From: Desulfohalobium retbaense DSM 5692
GTDB lineage: Bacteria > Desulfobacterota > Desulfovibrionia > Desulfovibrionales > Desulfohalobiaceae
DNA length: 64,000 nt
Reading direction: 5' to 3'
Assembly: GCF_000024325.1 (NCBI RefSeq)
Contig: NC_013223.1
Coordinates: 2,547,001-2,611,000 of the forward strand
The position numbers and the translations under genes were made by a program. The notes under the pieces were generated by a model. It worked only from the letters and a program-made list of their open reading frames with translations, searched no databases and was not told the origin of the DNA. How positions within the stretch are numbered: position 1 is the first letter of the stretch; the number at the start of each line of letters is the position of its first letter. Below, one piece after another: positions 9,950 to 18,093 of the stretch.

Positions 9950-11314
9950 ATGCCCCCTGTTGAGACCTCAGTTTTCGAACTCTTTCGTATCGGACCGGGC
10001 CCCTCCAGTTCGCACACCATCGGCCCCATGCGCGCCGCAGCCCGTTTTCTCGCTGAACTGGAGCGCCTTGACGCCTCCCAACGCAACGAGGCCGTCCAGG
10101 TCAAGATCCATCTCTACGGCTCCTTGAGCGCCACAGGCCAGGGCCACGGCACTGTGGAGGCGGTTCTCGCCGGTCTGCTGGGCCACGAACCCGAAACCGC
10201 ACCGCCGGACATCCTTGAACAGCTCCGGACCCATCCAGCCCAGCACCGGCTTGCTCTCGGCGATCGCGAACTGCCACTCTCGGCGGGGGATGTCATTTTC
10301 GACACCCTGGACCACCCTTTTCCCTGGCCCAATACGCTGCGGTTTCTCCTCTACGGGCCGGGAGGGGTATTGCTGGAGCGGGAATACTACTCCATAGGCG
10401 GCGGGTTTCTTTTGGAAAAGGGAGAAGAGGCCGCTGCCAAACGTCCTCGTTTGCCCTACCCCTACCAGAATATGGCCGAGTGCAAGACACAACTCACCAC
10501 CCATGGGCTGCGGCTGCACCGTCTGATGCTCGAAAACGAGAAGGCCCTGACTGGGGCCTCGGAAAACGAGATTTATGACCGCTTGGAGCATTTGCTGGAC
10601 TGTATGGAACAGGCCGTCGACCGGGGGCTTCAGACCAGCGGGGTTCTGCCCGGCCCGCTGGGGTTGCAGCGCAAGGCCCCGGCCCTGCACCACCGCCTGC
10701 AAAGTGTGGTCTACGAACAAGAAAAGATCCTCTTGGCGCTCAACGCCTACGCCCTGGCCGCGGCCGAGGAAAACGCCGCCGGGCACACCATCGTCACCGC
10801 GCCCACAGCTGGCGCCTCCGGCATTGTCCCGGCCGTGGTCTACCTGCTCTCCCATTCTCTGGGCCTGGGCCGCCGCGCCTTGTGCCAGGGGCTGCTGGCC
10901 GCGGCCACGGTCGGCTTTCTGGCCAAACACAACGCCTCCATCGCCGGGGCTGAAGTCGGCTGCCAGGGCGAGGTCGGCGTAGCCTCGGCCATGGCCGCCG
11001 CCCTGGTCTCCTACGCCAAGGGACACCGCTTCAGGGTCACGGAAAACGCGGCCGAAACCGCCTTGGAGCACCACTTGGGGCTGACCTGCGACCCTGTCGG
11101 CGGCTATGTCCAGATCCCGTGCATCGAACGCAACGCCATGGGGGCCATCAAAGCCTACAACGGATTTTTGATCGCCACTGCGGTGGCCCCGACCCTGTAC
11201 AAAGTCGACCTGGACAAAGTCATTCAGGCCATGGCCGCCACCGGGCGCGACCTGTTGCCCAAATACCGGGAAACTGCGGCCGGCGGTCTGGCCCTGTGCC
11301 TCGGCAACTGCTGA
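9950..11314 (+). CDS. sdaA: L-serine dehydratase, single-chain iron-sulfur type
   Basis: Deaminates L-serine to pyruvate and ammonia with a [4Fe-4S] cluster. 454 aa; beta and alpha domains are fused in the order of E. coli SdaA. The beta domain carries IGPGPSSSHTIGPMRAA. The alpha domain carries TAPTAGASGIVPAV and the cysteines expected to hold the cluster (AEVGCQGEVG, LTCDPVGGYVQIPC). ATG 9950. The pyruvate product feeds the same pool as pyruvate kinase, encoded convergently just downstream. A strong bidirectional terminator separates the two. Confidence 0.95.
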   Translation: MPPVETSVFELFRIGPGPSSSHTIGPMRAAARFLAELERLDASQRNEAVQVKIHLYGSLSATGQGHGTVEAVLAGLLGHEPETAPPDILEQLRTHPAQHRLALGDRELPLSAGDVIFDTLDHPFPWPNTLRFLLYGPGGVLLEREYYSIGGGFLLEKGEEAAAKRPRLPYPYQNMAECKTQLTTHGLRLHRLMLENEKALTGASENEIYDRLEHLLDCMEQAVDRGLQTSGVLPGPLGLQRKAPALHHRLQSVVYEQEKILLALNAYALAAAEENAAGHTIVTAPTAGASGIVPAVVYLLSHSLGLGRRALCQGLLAAATVGFLAKHNASIAGAEVGCQGEVGVASAMAAALVSYAKGHRFRVTENAAETALEHHLGLTCDPVGGYVQIPCIERNAMGAIKAYNGFLIATAVAPTLYKVDLDKVIQAMAATGRDLLPKYRETAAGGLALCLGNC

Positions 11315-11347
11315 GCGCCACCATTTTTTTGCCAAGCCCCCTGAGGC

Positions 11348-11392
11348 ATGAAAAGGGCCCGACTCCGTGTCTTGGAGTCGGGCCCTTTTCAT
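11348..11392. terminator. Bidirectional rho-independent terminator between sdaA and pyk
   Basis: Perfect 19-bp inverted repeat around a 7-nt loop: ATGAAAAGGGCCCGACTCC, GTGTCTT, then its reverse complement. The A-run on one side and the T-run on the other place a U-tract after the GC stem in both directions. This fits its position between two convergent genes. Confidence 0.9.
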
Positions 11393-11422
11393 GCGCACAC
11401 CTTCCGGTTCAAACCACGGCGG

Positions 11423-12847
11423 TTATTTATAATACACCTTGATCTCGTTGGTATGGATCTTGGTCTGCCCCGGGGTCGGCTGTCCGGAAGTAAGGATGAC
11501 CGATTCCCCGGGCTCGAAATCCTGGCTGCGCTGCACAAATTCCTGGACCCGCTCCAGATGGTTATCGATGCGCTCATCGGCCAGACGAGGCCGGACGCCC
11601 CAGAAAAAATTCAAGGCCCGCACCACCCGCTGTTCAGGGGTCAGGGCATAGACCGGCAGGGCGGGCCTGCGGCTGGAAAGCAACCGCGCGGTCATCCCCG
11701 AGGTCGAATGGCTGACCAGGGCCTTGGCCTTCATGTTCTCGGCGATCAACGTTGCAGCATAGGCCAAATATTTGGCGGGATTGTGCTCTTTTTTCGGCGG
11801 ATACGGCCCTTGGACCCGTTCCAGGAAATAGGTCTCCGCCGACTCTGTGATCTCCCGAATGAACTGGACCGCTTCGACAGGGTATTCGCCGACCGCCGTT
11901 TCCTCGGAAAGCATGACGCAATCAGCTCCATCCAGAACCGCATTGGCCACATCCGTGGTCTCCGCCCGCGTTGGCACCGGATTGGAGACCATGGACAAGA
12001 GCATCTGCGTGGCCACGATCACTGCCTTCTGGGCGTGCCGGCAGGCCCTGATGATCCGTTTTTGCAGCACCGGCAAGGTCGCCAACGGACATTCCAGGCC
12101 CAGATCCCCCCGGGCGACCATAACCGCATCGGCCACCGCCAAAATGGATTCCAGGTTATCCACTGCGCTTTTGCGTTCCAGCTTGGCGACCACCGGTATC
12201 CAGGTCCGGTGCCGCGCGATGGCCTCCCGGGCCTCCATGATATCCTGCCGGTCCTGGACAAACGACAGGGCCACGGCATCAACACCGAGTTCCACCGCCT
12301 CGTCGAGGTCCCGACGGTCCTTGTCGGTCAGGGCCGAGAGTTTGTGTTCCTTGCCCGGAAAGGCGATCCCTTTGTGCGAGGTGACGATCCCTCGGTTCCG
12401 GGCTTCGAGTTCGAACAGCCGGTCCGGTTCATGGACCTGGACGACCTCGAACCGGAGCATCCCGTCGCTGAGATAGACCGGCATGCCCTCCTGCAAACCG
12501 TTGAGCACCTCGGGCATATCCAGTGAGAAATACACCGTGTCGGGATCGAAACGGGTTTGCAGCGTGGACGGGCCGAGCATGGCCCGGGTCCCCTGCGCGA
12601 TATGCACCGGTGATCCCGGCAGTTCGCCGATACGAATCTTGGGCCCACACAAATCGGCCATGATTGTCAGCGGATGACCGATTTCGCCTTCCAAGTCACG
12701 GATGGCGGCCACTGTCGAGGAAAAATAGGCCGCATCCCCATGGGAAAAATTGAGACGGAAGATCCGCACCCCCTGCTCGGCCAATTGACGCAGGATCTCC
12801 GGCTGCATCGAGGCCGGTCCGAGGGTGACAATGGTGTTGGTTCGCAT
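11423..12847 (-). CDS. pyk: Pyruvate kinase
   Basis: Converts PEP + ADP to pyruvate + ATP. 474 aa. Family blocks are visible in order: TLGPAS, RLNFSHG, DLCGPKIRIG (a Cys where DLKGPEIR is usual), AKLERKSAV, VMVARGDLGLE, and the long MLLSMV..PTRAETTDVANAVLDG region, then a C-terminal effector domain. The start at 12847 is chosen from the conserved MRTNTIVTLGP and a GAAGGA ribosome site 7 nt upstream. The longer in-frame extension runs into repeat-like intergenic DNA. A partial repeat copy lies just upstream of the ribosome site. Confidence 0.95.
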   Translation of the reverse strand: MRTNTIVTLGPASMQPEILRQLAEQGVRIFRLNFSHGDAAYFSSTVAAIRDLEGEIGHPLTIMADLCGPKIRIGELPGSPVHIAQGTRAMLGPSTLQTRFDPDTVYFSLDMPEVLNGLQEGMPVYLSDGMLRFEVVQVHEPDRLFELEARNRGIVTSHKGIAFPGKEHKLSALTDKDRRDLDEAVELGVDAVALSFVQDRQDIMEAREAIARHRTWIPVVAKLERKSAVDNLESILAVADAVMVARGDLGLECPLATLPVLQKRIIRACRHAQKAVIVATQMLLSMVSNPVPTRAETTDVANAVLDGADCVMLSEETAVGEYPVEAVQFIREITESAETYFLERVQGPYPPKKEHNPAKYLAYAATLIAENMKAKALVSHSTSGMTARLLSSRRPALPVYALTPEQRVVRALNFFWGVRPRLADERIDNHLERVQEFVQRSQDFEPGESVILTSGQPTPGQTKIHTNEIKVYYK

Positions 12848-12866
12848 GGCGTATCCTTCAAGAGCT

Positions 12867-12960
12867 GACTGTTGAAAACCATCTTCTGATGCAGGCTGGC
12901 CCCGAAAAGCGAAAGAGGACGCAAAAGCGTTGAGATCAACGCGAGCGACCTGCACACCAA
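12867..12960 (+). repeat. Partial copy C of the dispersed intergenic repeat
   Basis: Starts with the same end TGACTGTTGAAAA as copy A and keeps recognisable similarity for about 25 bp (...GATGCAGG against ...CGTGCAGG). It then diverges, with only loosely similar blocks (GCAAAAGCGTT). It lies in the 220-bp gap between the acyl-ACP thioesterase and pyk, in the probable 5' leader of pyk. The right boundary is approximate. Confidence 0.5.
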
Positions 12961-13067
12961 CGATTGCTCGTGTGCCTGCTTGCCCCTAGTGGGAAATGTC
13001 CCCAGCTGAAAGAGGCCAAAGGGTGTTTGGGGCCCTGTTATCTGACCTAAAGCCTACAGACTTCTCA

Positions 13068-13838
13068 TCAGGATGCAAAGTTGTCTTTCGTCCGCCACCA
13101 AGTCTGCATCACGGCCACCGTGCTTCCGTCCTGCTCCCGCTCAAGCGTGTGGTGCCAATATCCCGGCGAAGGTTCCCCCGCAGCAACCTGAATACGATCC
13201 CCATCGCGGCATTCCTGCTTGAACACGATATCCACGGCCGAGGCCAGGCGCTGGTCCCGGACCGCACCCGGAACGGCCTCGAGTCCCCACTCCAGGATCC
13301 GGATATTGTTGACATGGCCGTGGACATCCAGGTCCGCCCGGCGGGCCAGGACTGTGCACCGGTTTGTACAGTCATGCTCCGGGCCGCCCCGGGGGCGCCC
13401 CGGAAAGGCCAGGACCGACTCGGGACACTGCCGCACCTGCTCAGCCAGCCAAGGCCCCGCCGCAAGCATGTGCCTGGTCTGCAGGTCGACAATCGCCCAC
13501 AAAGAAGTCGCCCGTCCCAAGGGGGTACCGGTGGAATCGGCAAGACAAAAATCCCGTTTGGTCGTTCCGGCTTTCATCCGGCACGGCCAAGTTCTGATGG
13601 CCAGTGTCTGCCCCGCTTGAGGCTGGCGTTCCAGTTCCAGATACATCCGCAGCAGAAACCAGGCCTGATTGTTCTCAAGGACATCCGCGATTCCCAGGCC
13701 CATTGCAGCGGCGTGCCGTCCAGCTGCCTCCTGGCAGAGCGCGGCCAGGGCGGGGACGCCAATCCGGCCGGAGTTGTCCGCCTCTGCCTGGGGCAACACG
13801 AAACTGGCGGCAAAAACACCATTGCTCTCGTTCAACAT
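13068..13838 (-). CDS. Acyl-ACP thioesterase (FatA/FatB-like double hot dog)
   Basis: 256 aa. Two tandem hot-dog domains, as in acyl-ACP thioesterases that release fatty acids from acyl carrier protein. The first carries AGTTKRDFCLADSTGTPLGRA and LWAIVDLQTR. The second carries the conserved DLDVHGHVNNIRILEWGLE, whose Asp/His/Asn are the usual catalytic set. The start at 13838 is chosen because AAGGA sits 6 nt upstream; a start 15 nt earlier has no such site. It lies between the reductase-rhodanese gene and pyk on the same strand. A hairpin at 13859-13898 just upstream suggests partial transcriptional separation. Confidence 0.88.
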   Translation of the reverse strand: MLNESNGVFAASFVLPQAEADNSGRIGVPALAALCQEAAGRHAAAMGLGIADVLENNQAWFLLRMYLELERQPQAGQTLAIRTWPCRMKAGTTKRDFCLADSTGTPLGRATSLWAIVDLQTRHMLAAGPWLAEQVRQCPESVLAFPGRPRGGPEHDCTNRCTVLARRADLDVHGHVNNIRILEWGLEAVPGAVRDQRLASAVDIVFKQECRDGDRIQVAAGEPSPGYWHHTLEREQDGSTVAVMQTWWRTKDNFAS

Positions 13839-13858
13839 AGCTCTTCCTTGCAAATGAC

Positions 13859-13898
13859 CGACCGCACCGGCGTGTGCGGGGCCCTGCCGGTGCGGTCG
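13859..13898 (-). terminator. Inverted repeat, possible weak terminator or attenuator
   Basis: Perfect 13-bp arms CGACCGCACCGGC / GCCGGTGCGGTCG around a 14-nt loop, in the 111-bp gap between the reductase-rhodanese gene and the thioesterase. No U-tract follows on the minus strand, so it may be an mRNA-stabilising hairpin rather than a full terminator. Confidence 0.45.
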
Positions 13899-13949
13899 AT
13901 CTCGAATAAAGAGGCATTGCCGGGTCGAAGCCCGGATTCCCTGCTAGGT

Positions 13950-15644
13950 TTATTTTTCCCGGCCATAGGGCCAGGCCATGATGCCGCCCTCCATGACTTT
14001 GATATCGGTCCAGCCGTGGGCCCAAAGGATGCGTTGCGCTTCATAGCCCCGCATGGAGATCTTGCAATAGCAGATGATCTCTTTGTCCTTGTCCTGGGGC
14101 AATTCCCCGAGCCGGTCGCGCAATTTGCCCAGCGGGATGAGTGTTTCCCCGAGCCCCAGACGCATGGCTTCAAACTCGGCCGGTCCCCGGACATCCAGAA
14201 AGAAGGGGTGCTCCCCGCTGTCCAGCTTGGCTTTGACCTCAGTATTCGCGATACCGACCATCCGTCCTTTGAGTTTGTTCTCCACGATATGGGCGGCAGC
14301 GATCAGATGGTCGATAGCCAAGGAAAACGGAGGCGCGTACGGCAGATCGGCATTGACCAGATCAGGGATGGTCTGCTTGCCGGCTATGGCCATGGCGGCC
14401 TCGGAAATCTGCCGGCTGACGTCGCCGGGTCCGACACATTGATACCCCAGCATGCGCTGTGAATCGGCATCGACCACCATCTTGGAGACGAGGAGCTTCC
14501 CGCCCATGAAGCCGGGTTTGTCCAGGCTGGCGTTCACACCGGTCAGGACGTTGAATCCGGCCTCGCGGGCTTTGCGTTCCGAGAGTCCGGTCGAGCCGGC
14601 GGCATAATCAAAAACCTTGCATATTCCAGTATGTTGCGTCCCTGGAAACGTCGCACCACTCTCCAGGACCGCGTTTTCCCCAGCGACCCGGCCCTCGAGA
14701 TTGGCCAGATCCCCATACGGGGCCAGGGTTTTCTTTCCGGTCAACCGGTCCGGGACCTCGATACAGTCCCCAGCGGCAAAGATGGCCGGGTCGGAGGTCC
14801 GCATCTGCTCGTCCACGGCGATGCCGCCAGTGACTCCGATGTCCAGTCCCGCTTCCCGGGCCAGTTGGACGTTGGGCTGGACCCCGATGGCCACCACGGC
14901 CAATTCGCACTCCAGTTCCGTGCCACTTTGCAATTTTATGCCGCTGAGCTTGCCGTTTTGGCCCAGAAAGCCGCTGACCGCGTTGTCAGTAATGACATTG
15001 GCCGCCTTTTCCTTGACATGGTTTTCCAGGAGCTTGGCCAGTTCCCAGTCCAAGAACATCAGGATCTGCGGCAAAAGTTCAACGACGGTGACCTCCATGC
15101 CAGCGAGTTGCAGGGCCTCACAGGTCTCAATACCGATCAGGCCGCCACCGATGACCACCGCTTTTCTCACCCCGCCCTCATCGCGCAAGCTCCGGAGATA
15201 ATCCGCATCGCGCATGGCGTGCAGGGTGGTAATCCCGTCGAGATCCGTGCCGGGGATAGGCGGCATGCGTGGCGTGGCCCCGGTGGCCAGAATGAGTTTG
15301 TCGTAGTCCAGGGCATAGGTTTCCCCGCTGCGCAAATCCTTGCAGGAAACCTGCTTGGCCTCCCGGTCAATGGCCACGACTTCGGTTTCGGTCCTGGCTT
15401 CTATTCCCTTGGCTCCGGCAAAAAAATTCTCGTCCCTGACGACGCCGGTCGGGGTGCACAACAGTTCCTCTCTGCGGTCAAAGAACCCGCCGACATAGTA
15501 CGGGTAGCCGCAGGAGGCCATGGAGAGTTCCGGGGCCTTCTGGATCATGATCACATGGGCGTCCTGATCCAGCCGTTTGGCCCGGGCCGCCGCTTTGGGG
15601 CCGGCCGCGGATCCGCCGACGACAAGTATGCGTTGTGAAGCCAT
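13950..15644 (-). CDS. FAD-dependent CoA-disulfide / persulfide reductase fused to a rhodanese domain
   Basis: 564 aa. The N-terminal 450 residues form a pyridine nucleotide-disulfide oxidoreductase: FAD loop VVGGSAAGPKAAARAKR, redox Cys in SMASCGYPYYVGG, NAD loop VVIGGGLIGIETCEAL. The last 100 residues are a rhodanese domain (FFLDVRGPAEFEA) with active-site Cys in IICYCKISMRG. Fusions like this (CoADR-Rhd, Npsr) reduce CoA disulfides, CoA persulfide or polysulfide with NAD(P)H, and the rhodanese domain delivers sulfane sulfur. Start at 15644: AAGGAG lies 8 nt upstream. A 255-nt leader and an FNR-like site lie upstream, suggesting redox- or oxygen-linked control. Confidence 0.9.
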   Translation of the reverse strand: MASQRILVVGGSAAGPKAAARAKRLDQDAHVIMIQKAPELSMASCGYPYYVGGFFDRREELLCTPTGVVRDENFFAGAKGIEARTETEVVAIDREAKQVSCKDLRSGETYALDYDKLILATGATPRMPPIPGTDLDGITTLHAMRDADYLRSLRDEGGVRKAVVIGGGLIGIETCEALQLAGMEVTVVELLPQILMFLDWELAKLLENHVKEKAANVITDNAVSGFLGQNGKLSGIKLQSGTELECELAVVAIGVQPNVQLAREAGLDIGVTGGIAVDEQMRTSDPAIFAAGDCIEVPDRLTGKKTLAPYGDLANLEGRVAGENAVLESGATFPGTQHTGICKVFDYAAGSTGLSERKAREAGFNVLTGVNASLDKPGFMGGKLLVSKMVVDADSQRMLGYQCVGPGDVSRQISEAAMAIAGKQTIPDLVNADLPYAPPFSLAIDHLIAAAHIVENKLKGRMVGIANTEVKAKLDSGEHPFFLDVRGPAEFEAMRLGLGETLIPLGKLRDRLGELPQDKDKEIICYCKISMRGYEAQRILWAHGWTDIKVMEGGIMAWPYGREK

Positions 15645-15999
15645 TTGTTCGTACTCCTTGAGGTTGACGTGCGCTCGGCCGCCTTGGCTGCCCTGTGTCA
15701 CGAAGTGGCGGTTCTCCTGGAGTTATTGAAAAGAGGACCGATTCCGGAATACCAGGGCCCGGCCGCAGCCGATCTCTTCAAGCCTGGATTGGCAAAAGAC
15801 AGGAGAAAATGCTGCCTGTATCCTGTCTTTTTCCTGGATACGGGCCGACCATAACGCCGGGACGCAGGTTCTCACAAGGCCCGTATTCCCAAAAATCGCC
15901 ACGCTATTTATGCGCCTCTCCCCCCGCCGGACATTGATTGAGATCAATGCCCCGGCTGTTGGGCCCCACGACACGCACTTCCGCGCGGAGTGCCCCACC
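15645..15999 (-). other. Promoter and leader region of the reductase-rhodanese gene (no gene)
   Basis: 355 bp. It holds an FNR-like palindrome (15934-15947), a candidate -10 near 15906-15911 (ATAAAT/CATAAA on the minus strand), and then about 255 nt of untranslated leader. A bulged hairpin GCACTTCCGC/GCGGAGTGC at 15975-15993 may end the upstream methyltransferase transcript. A 24-codon ATG frame in the leader has no ribosome site and was not called. Confidence 0.5.
15934..15947. promoter_or_regulatory. FNR/CRP-family binding site
   Basis: TTGATTGAGATCAA matches the FNR consensus TTGAT-N4-ATCAA exactly, and the palindrome extends one base each side (ATTGAT...ATCAAT). Its centre lies about 32 bp upstream of a plausible -10 (15906-15911, minus strand). 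That is the spacing of a class II site centred at -41.5 and would activate the reductase-rhodanese gene. Confidence 0.65.
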
Positions 16000-17052
16000 T
16001 TACGCCTTTTCGGCATACGAGGTCATGTGCCGGCGCAGGCGAGCGTCGTCGCCAAAAAGAAAATGCTTCGACATATCAGGTGAATACCGACTGGCTGGCG
16101 TGGTTTTGCCCACGGCCTCGGCCACGGCCCGGATCTGGGCCGGAGTCGCCCCGCAGCAAAGTCCCAGATACTTGATCCCCTCGTTCTGCGCCGTGGCCGC
16201 CCATTGTGCCAATTCATAGCGATTGCATGACAGCGGTTCCAGGGCCGTCGGAAACGGGGTCGGATGGGGAAGCGGCGCGGTATTGCCCGGATCGGGGAGA
16301 TTGAAGAAGGTCGGGTGGTCCTCTGTGGTCCGAAAAGGAACCGGCAATCCGGCAACAGGGCCCTGAACTGCAGCGCGGATCTTGCGCAGATAAGGCATCA
16401 TGGTCGCCGGGCCGCGGAAACAATTCATACCGACGACAGTTGCCCCCCGATCTTCCAGGGCTTTACAGGACGCTTCGGCGCTCCATCCGTCGCGCAGAAC
16501 ATTCTCGCCCATCAGCCCCAGCGTCACCACCGCCGGGAGTCCGGCCTCCTGAATGGCTTCCAGGGCCAGAACCGCTTCGCCGTGGTAATACATCGTTTCC
16601 GCCAAAATGAAATCGGCACCCTCTTCCACGGCCCAGCCAGCCATTTCCGCAAACATGGACCGGGCTTCGTGGTGCGACCCGGCATCGTCGGGATCGTAAA
16701 CATTGGTATTGGAGATGTTGCCGGCAACCAGGGCGGGCTCCGGACGCTGCGCATCAGCGACCTCCTTGGCAAGACGCAGTGCGTGGCGGTTCAGGGGCTC
16801 AAGCAGATCCTCCTTGCCGATCAGACGCATCTTTTCCCGGTGCCCGTTATAGGTAAAGGCCACGGCCACATCTGAGCCGCAGAAACAAAAATCCTGATGG
16901 AGTTGGCGCAGGACCTCGGGATGCTCCAAGGCCACCTCCGGAACAAAGCTGCCGGCCTGAAGATAGCCGCGCCGCTCCATTTCAAACAAATACCCTTCAG
17001 CGCAAATGACCGGCCCGTCCGCGAGTCGCTGCTCGAGATTCCTTTTGTGCAT
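16000..17052 (-). CDS. Betaine-homocysteine S-methyltransferase family protein
   Basis: 350-residue class Zn methyltransferase that moves a methyl group to homocysteine to make methionine. The N-terminal stretch EGYLFEMERRGYLQAGSFVPE and SDVAVAFTYNG are closer to betaine-homocysteine methyltransferase than to MetH or Mmu enzymes. Zn-binding cysteines are in GMNCFRG and GLCCGATP. The start at 17052 (MHKRNLEQ) is preceded by AAGGAG. A perfect ATATCAA-N6-TTGATAT palindrome sits about 83 bp upstream. The window also encodes a betaine importer (34.9-38.1 kb), so betaine as methyl donor is plausible. Substrate not proven by sequence. Confidence 0.85.
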   Translation of the reverse strand: MHKRNLEQRLADGPVICAEGYLFEMERRGYLQAGSFVPEVALEHPEVLRQLHQDFCFCGSDVAVAFTYNGHREKMRLIGKEDLLEPLNRHALRLAKEVADAQRPEPALVAGNISNTNVYDPDDAGSHHEARSMFAEMAGWAVEEGADFILAETMYYHGEAVLALEAIQEAGLPAVVTLGLMGENVLRDGWSAEASCKALEDRGATVVGMNCFRGPATMMPYLRKIRAAVQGPVAGLPVPFRTTEDHPTFFNLPDPGNTAPLPHPTPFPTALEPLSCNRYELAQWAATAQNEGIKYLGLCCGATPAQIRAVAEAVGKTTPASRYSPDMSKHFLFGDDARLRRHMTSYAEKA

Positions 17053-17134
17053 GGGAGGTTCTCCTTCATGTTCTGGTGGATGGTTCGACCGCTGCCGAAG
17101 CAACGTCCCCCAGAGATGCCAAAACCGAAAAAGG

Positions 17135-17154
17135 ATATCAAGATATTTTGATAT
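17135..17154. promoter_or_regulatory. Palindromic operator candidate upstream of the betaine-homocysteine methyltransferase
   Basis: ATATCAA GATATT TTGATAT: perfect 7-bp arms with a 6-bp spacer. It resembles, from memory, the A/T-rich TATCAA...TTGATA palindromes predicted for ArsR-family methionine-cycle regulators (SahR) in Desulfovibrionales. The TTGATA half could also serve as a -35 box. Confidence 0.5.
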
Positions 17155-17160
17155 AGCAGA

Positions 17161-17193
17161 AAGAAAAAATTTGCCGAGCGAAACCGGCTCGGC
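17161..17193 (-). terminator. Rho-independent terminator of the hydrogenase operon
   Basis: Read on the minus strand it gives GCCGAG, a short loop, CTCGGC, then AAATTTTTTCTTT. A stem followed by a U-tract lies 30 bp after the last gene (DUF6544) and ends the five-gene operon before the methyltransferase promoter. Confidence 0.85.
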
Positions 17194-17208
17194 ATCGGAA
17201 CAGAGGAA

Positions 17209-17222
17209 TTTTTCAACAGTCA
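17209..17222 (-). repeat. End of the dispersed repeat (copy D, terminus only)
   Basis: Minus strand TGACTGTTGAAAAA, identical to the first 14 bases of copy A, starting 1 bp after the stop codon of the DUF6544 gene. The rest of the element is not recognisable here. Confidence 0.55.
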
Positions 17223-17223
17223 G

Positions 17224-18072
17224 TCAGGAAAAGGTGTACCGCAATTCGGTCAGTTCGCCGCGCCAATACGGGTGCTCGCCCTGCTCCAACTGCCAGAGGA
17301 CCTCCCCGGCCAGCGGGATCCGCAGGCCGTCGCGTTGGGCATAGTTCCACCACCGTCCCAGCCAGGGAGTCGGCACAACCTCCCGCCCCTTGGCCCGCCC
17401 CCGGTCCGGGGCCCAGACCGAATCCACTTCGCCGCCGGGGGCGAAGGAAAAAAGGAGGCTCACGGTATGGGGCCCGTCCTTGAGCGTGGCCCAGGCCGAT
17501 TGCGCGTCCTCCGGCTCCCATTGCACGCCCTGGCTGGGCAACAGGGCGGTCGGGTAAAGCGGCGCTTCGGCCAGATAGCGCATCAATTCGTCCCGGCCAA
17601 TGGCCCCACGTCCGCGGAGTTGCACCACATTCAGCAACCCGTACAACGAGGCCTGGAGAAGGCCCTCCCCGGCGACATACGCATCCCGGACCCGAACGAT
17701 CAGGCCCGGCAACAGCGAGATCCGGGCATCCCAATCAAAGCCCGGGCGTTTGATTTCCACCCGCTGGGTGGCCGCGAAAGGGCGCCACCATTGCCCCTGG
17801 GCCCGCATGTTCATGGTCCCCTTTTGTTCCAGGCGCACCGCAGCCACCAACGGCTGTCCCTCGCCCAGGACATGGCGAAAATACCGGACTACAGGGGTCG
17901 GAAGACCAGCGAGTTCCCCCGAATCAAAACGGGAGGGGCCGCCACTGACTCGGGCCGCTTCGAGCTTGATGCGTGTGGCTTTGGTCGCCGAATGCCACCG
18001 GGCCGAAGCAAAAACCAACACGGTTGCCAGAACCAGAACACAGGCGAGAAAAACGAAGAAAAACAGGGACAT
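17224..18072 (-). CDS. DUF6544 family protein with N-terminal membrane anchor
   Basis: 282 aa, function unknown. One N-terminal hydrophobic helix (SLFFFVFLACVLVLATVLVFA) is followed by a soluble domain. Family features include PVVRYFRHVLGEGQPL, WWRPFAATQRV, PGFDWDARI, ALLPSQGVQWEP and a late GEVLWQLEQGEHPYWRG. ATG 18072 is preferred over GTG 18084 because GAGG lies 6 nt upstream. It is the last gene of the hydrogenase operon, 21 bp after the maturation protease. Most relatives known to me are not tied to hydrogenases, so its presence here may be incidental or may indicate a membrane partner. The operon terminator follows. Confidence 0.8.
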   Translation of the reverse strand: MSLFFFVFLACVLVLATVLVFASARWHSATKATRIKLEAARVSGGPSRFDSGELAGLPTPVVRYFRHVLGEGQPLVAAVRLEQKGTMNMRAQGQWWRPFAATQRVEIKRPGFDWDARISLLPGLIVRVRDAYVAGEGLLQASLYGLLNVVQLRGRGAIGRDELMRYLAEAPLYPTALLPSQGVQWEPEDAQSAWATLKDGPHTVSLLFSFAPGGEVDSVWAPDRGRAKGREVVPTPWLGRWWNYAQRDGLRIPLAGEVLWQLEQGEHPYWRGELTELRYTFS

Positions 18073-18093
18073 CACATACCTCACCCCGAACAG

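Noticed and set aside
15798-15872. Possible 24-codon upstream ORF in the leader of the reductase-rhodanese gene
   Set aside because: No ribosome site and no conserved pattern. Kept only as a remark on the long leader.
17053-17223. SAM or other methionine-related riboswitch upstream of the methyltransferase
   Set aside because: No conserved aptamer core; only a short palindrome and the terminator of the upstream operon.
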